A stretch of 15,947 nucleotides of DNA from Avimonoglobus sp965151315 (lineage in GTDB: Bacteria > Bacillota > Clostridia > UBA1381): NCBI GenBank assembly GCA_965151315.1, contig CBCTZG010000064.1, positions 1 to 15,947 on the forward strand, given 5' to 3'. The notes under the pieces were generated by a model that was not told where the DNA came from, did not search any database, and was given only the letters and a program-made list of their open reading frames with translations. Of the stretch, positions 15,012 to 15,947 are shown in pieces. Within the stretch, counting starts at the first letter, position 1; each line of letters begins with the position of its first letter. A program made the position numbers and the translations under genes.

Positions 15012-15058
15012 AAAGCCGTTCGCAGGAAGGTTTTACTTTCCTGCGGACGGCTTTTTTC
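15012..15058 (+). terminator. Strong intrinsic terminator of the surface operon
   Basis: A 17-bp stem pairs AAAGCCGTTCGCAGGAA (15012-15028) with TTCCTGCGGACGGCTTT (15038-15054), with a single G-U pair and a 9-base loop, and is followed by a T-rich tract. It closes the surface-protein operon and isolates the sigma-factor gene downstream. Confidence 0.92.
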
Positions 15059-15128
15059 TTTTTTTCGCCGGCTTTTTAATCAGCGTGCGCCCCTCTTGAT
15101 TTGAGGCTATAAGAAATCTATTCTGAAA

Positions 15129-15204
15129 AATTTTCAACTTTTTTTCATTTTCGGGTTGCCAAAAAAGCAGCTTTTGCACTCCTTAAATGAAAGGGAAAAA
15201 CAAC
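15129..15204 (+). repeat. ICE sigma-gene leader, inverted partner of 64-142
   Basis: This 5' leader of the ORF7-like gene carries GGGTTGCC, the odd palindrome AAAAGC-A-GCTTTT (15162-15174 region), TGCACTCCTTA and GGGAAAAAC. It pairs in opposite orientation with 64-142 at the left edge. Conservation of the dyad despite sequence drift suggests a regulatory hairpin or operator for the conjugative-element genes. No convincing -35/-10 pair could be placed. Confidence 0.6.
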
Positions 15205-15235
15205 ACCGACTTTCGCAAAGAAAGGAGGTGAGAAA

Positions 15236-15676
15236 ATGAAAAAATCCAAGTCTTATGAGGAGCGCATACAAAATCAATTCGGCGGTTTTTGCACCCGTGT
15301 TTTGAAGAACGAAGCAAAATACATCTATCGGGAATTAAGTAATCAGGCGGTAAAAGAAAAGGTGTTTGACGAACTTTCTGATAAAGAACTTTCCGAATTG
15401 GCGGTATACGATAATTACTTCAATTCGGAGCATGTATTCAATGTTCACGGAAAAGAGGTAGTTGTCAACGGCGATTTGCTGGCGGAAGCGTTGGAAAAAC
15501 TTCCGGCGGATAAAAGGGACGTCATTCTGCTGTCATACTTCCTTGAAATGACGGACGCTGAAATCGGGAAAGAACTTGACACAGTAAGGCAAAACATTTC
15601 AAAACGCCGTGCCTACATACTGAAACTGATGCGCAAATATCTGGAAAAGGAGGGTTTTGAATGGCCGCAAACGTGA
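15236..15676 (+). CDS. Sigma-70-family factor of Tn916 ORF7 type
   Basis: A 146-residue protein. AAGGAGGTGA (15222-15231) gives a very strong ribosome site. Sequence matches the ORF7 type of Tn916-like conjugative elements: an N-terminal ERIQNQFGGFCTRVLKNE segment, a middle part ending VNGDLLAEALEKLP, and a sigma region 4-like helix-turn-helix (about 80-138; LPADKRDVILLSYFLEMTDAEIGKELDTVRQNISKRRAYIL). Its length is close to the ORF7 family's. In Tn916, orf7 and orf8 act in regulation of excision and transfer genes; the same role is inferred here. It overlaps the next gene by 16 bases, as a coupled pair. Its lower GC and A-rich codons contrast with the surface genes upstream, so it probably belongs to the element backbone rather than the cargo. 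Confidence 0.85.
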   Translation: MKKSKSYEERIQNQFGGFCTRVLKNEAKYIYRELSNQAVKEKVFDELSDKELSELAVYDNYFNSEHVFNVHGKEVVVNGDLLAEALEKLPADKRDVILLSYFLEMTDAEIGKELDTVRQNISKRRAYILKLMRKYLEKEGFEWPQT

Positions 15677-15810
15677 AAAATCTGCCTTTATCGGTTATTT
15701 TTGCCGCAAAAAGCGGTGACGGACAGGCTTTAGGCGCTGTATTAAACCACTACCAGCGGTACATACGCAGTTTGGCGACAAGAACGCTTACAGACGAAGG
15801 TAGTGCGTAA
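15661..15810 (+). pseudogene. Truncated HTH_16 (Tn916 ORF8-like) gene
   Basis: Only 49 residues: MAANVKNLPLSVIFAAKSGD, then ALGAVLNHYQRYIRSLATRT and DEGSA. The pattern (small basic start, 'AAKSGDGQALGAVLNHYQRYIRSLATR') is that of the helix-turn-helix protein partner of ORF7, normally near 75-80 residues and ending in a conserved arginine-rich helix (DEDLRRRLETKL type). That C-terminal part is absent: after TDEG the frame runs into GTAGTGCGTAA and stops. AAGGAGGG at 15647-15654 within the sigma gene supports the ATG. The loss coincides with a likely insertion-sequence end. The gene is probably inactive, which could affect control of the conjugative element. Confidence 0.75.
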
Positions 15811-15947
15811 AGTTTTGTGTAAAGTCCAAACATCAGGAAAAAGCAAAAGTTACAGGGCAACATTCACCCTATCGCCAAAATAGACCATTAAATGAGGGTG
15901 TGAAAAAAAGTCTGTAAATTTGATTCCTTCTATGATAGAATATAAAT
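15798..15947 (+). mobile_element. Possible insertion-sequence end (IS256-like), cut by window edge
   Basis: Starting about 15798, the sequence leaves the HTH_16 family and reads GTAGTGCGTAAAGTTTTGTGTAAAG, a GTGTAAA-type end resembling IS256-family termini of Clostridia. A noncoding AT-rich leader follows, ending TTTGATTCCTTC...ATAGAATATAAAT, as often found just before such transposase genes. The transposase itself and the other end lie outside the window, so this cannot be confirmed. Confidence 0.45.

Overview
The window reads as a gut-type Clostridia (Bacillota) genome. The evidence is strong AAGGAGG ribosome sites, sigma-70-type TTGACA/TACAAT signals, S-layer-homology (SLH) and BspA-like leucine-rich surface proteins, and a sigma factor of the Tn916 ORF7 type. 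Genus cannot be told from the sequence. The two ends and the 2.05-2.55 kb gap are AT-rich. The genes between are visibly richer in GC, which suggests a transferred block.

Layout: (i) 1-580 holds an AT-rich flank and a RelB/DinJ-type antitoxin gene (257-541) with a strong promoter but no toxin after it. (ii) 583-2052 encodes a membrane-bound LuxR-type regulator: about 12 membrane segments, then a C-terminal LuxR helix-turn-helix. It ends at an intrinsic terminator (2170-2197). (iii) 2281-2425 is a regularly spaced set of four imperfect 18-bp dyads leading into an extended -10 promoter. (iv) 2548-5116 is an operon for a small unknown protein, a lipoprotein and an SLH-CAP protein whose CAP domain looks internally shortened. 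(v) 5117-5437 is a structured, GC-rich gap with a promoter at its end. (vi) 5438-14969 is a run of four secreted proteins with closely related signal peptides: a 1471-residue LRR/DUF6273 protein, a 484-residue protein sharing its C-terminal module, an FN3-SLH protein and a BspA-like LRR-SLH protein. A strong terminator closes it at 15012-15058. (vii) 15236-15810 holds a Tn916 ORF7-like sigma factor and a truncated ORF8-like (HTH_16) gene. The truncation is probably caused by an insertion sequence running off the right edge.

Working interpretation (inference): this is a cargo region of a Tn916-related integrative conjugative element. The cargo lies just upstream of the orf7-orf8 pair, where Tn916 carries tetM. 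It would be a self-contained surface-remodelling module: a membrane LuxR-type regulator, possibly coupled to an orphan antitoxin, drives a multi-site promoter for exported proteins that attach by SLH domains, a lipid anchor or a shared C-terminal domain. An inverted, diverged copy of the sigma-gene leader lies at the left edge (64-142 versus 15129-15204), so the cargo is flanked by related sequences in opposite orientation.
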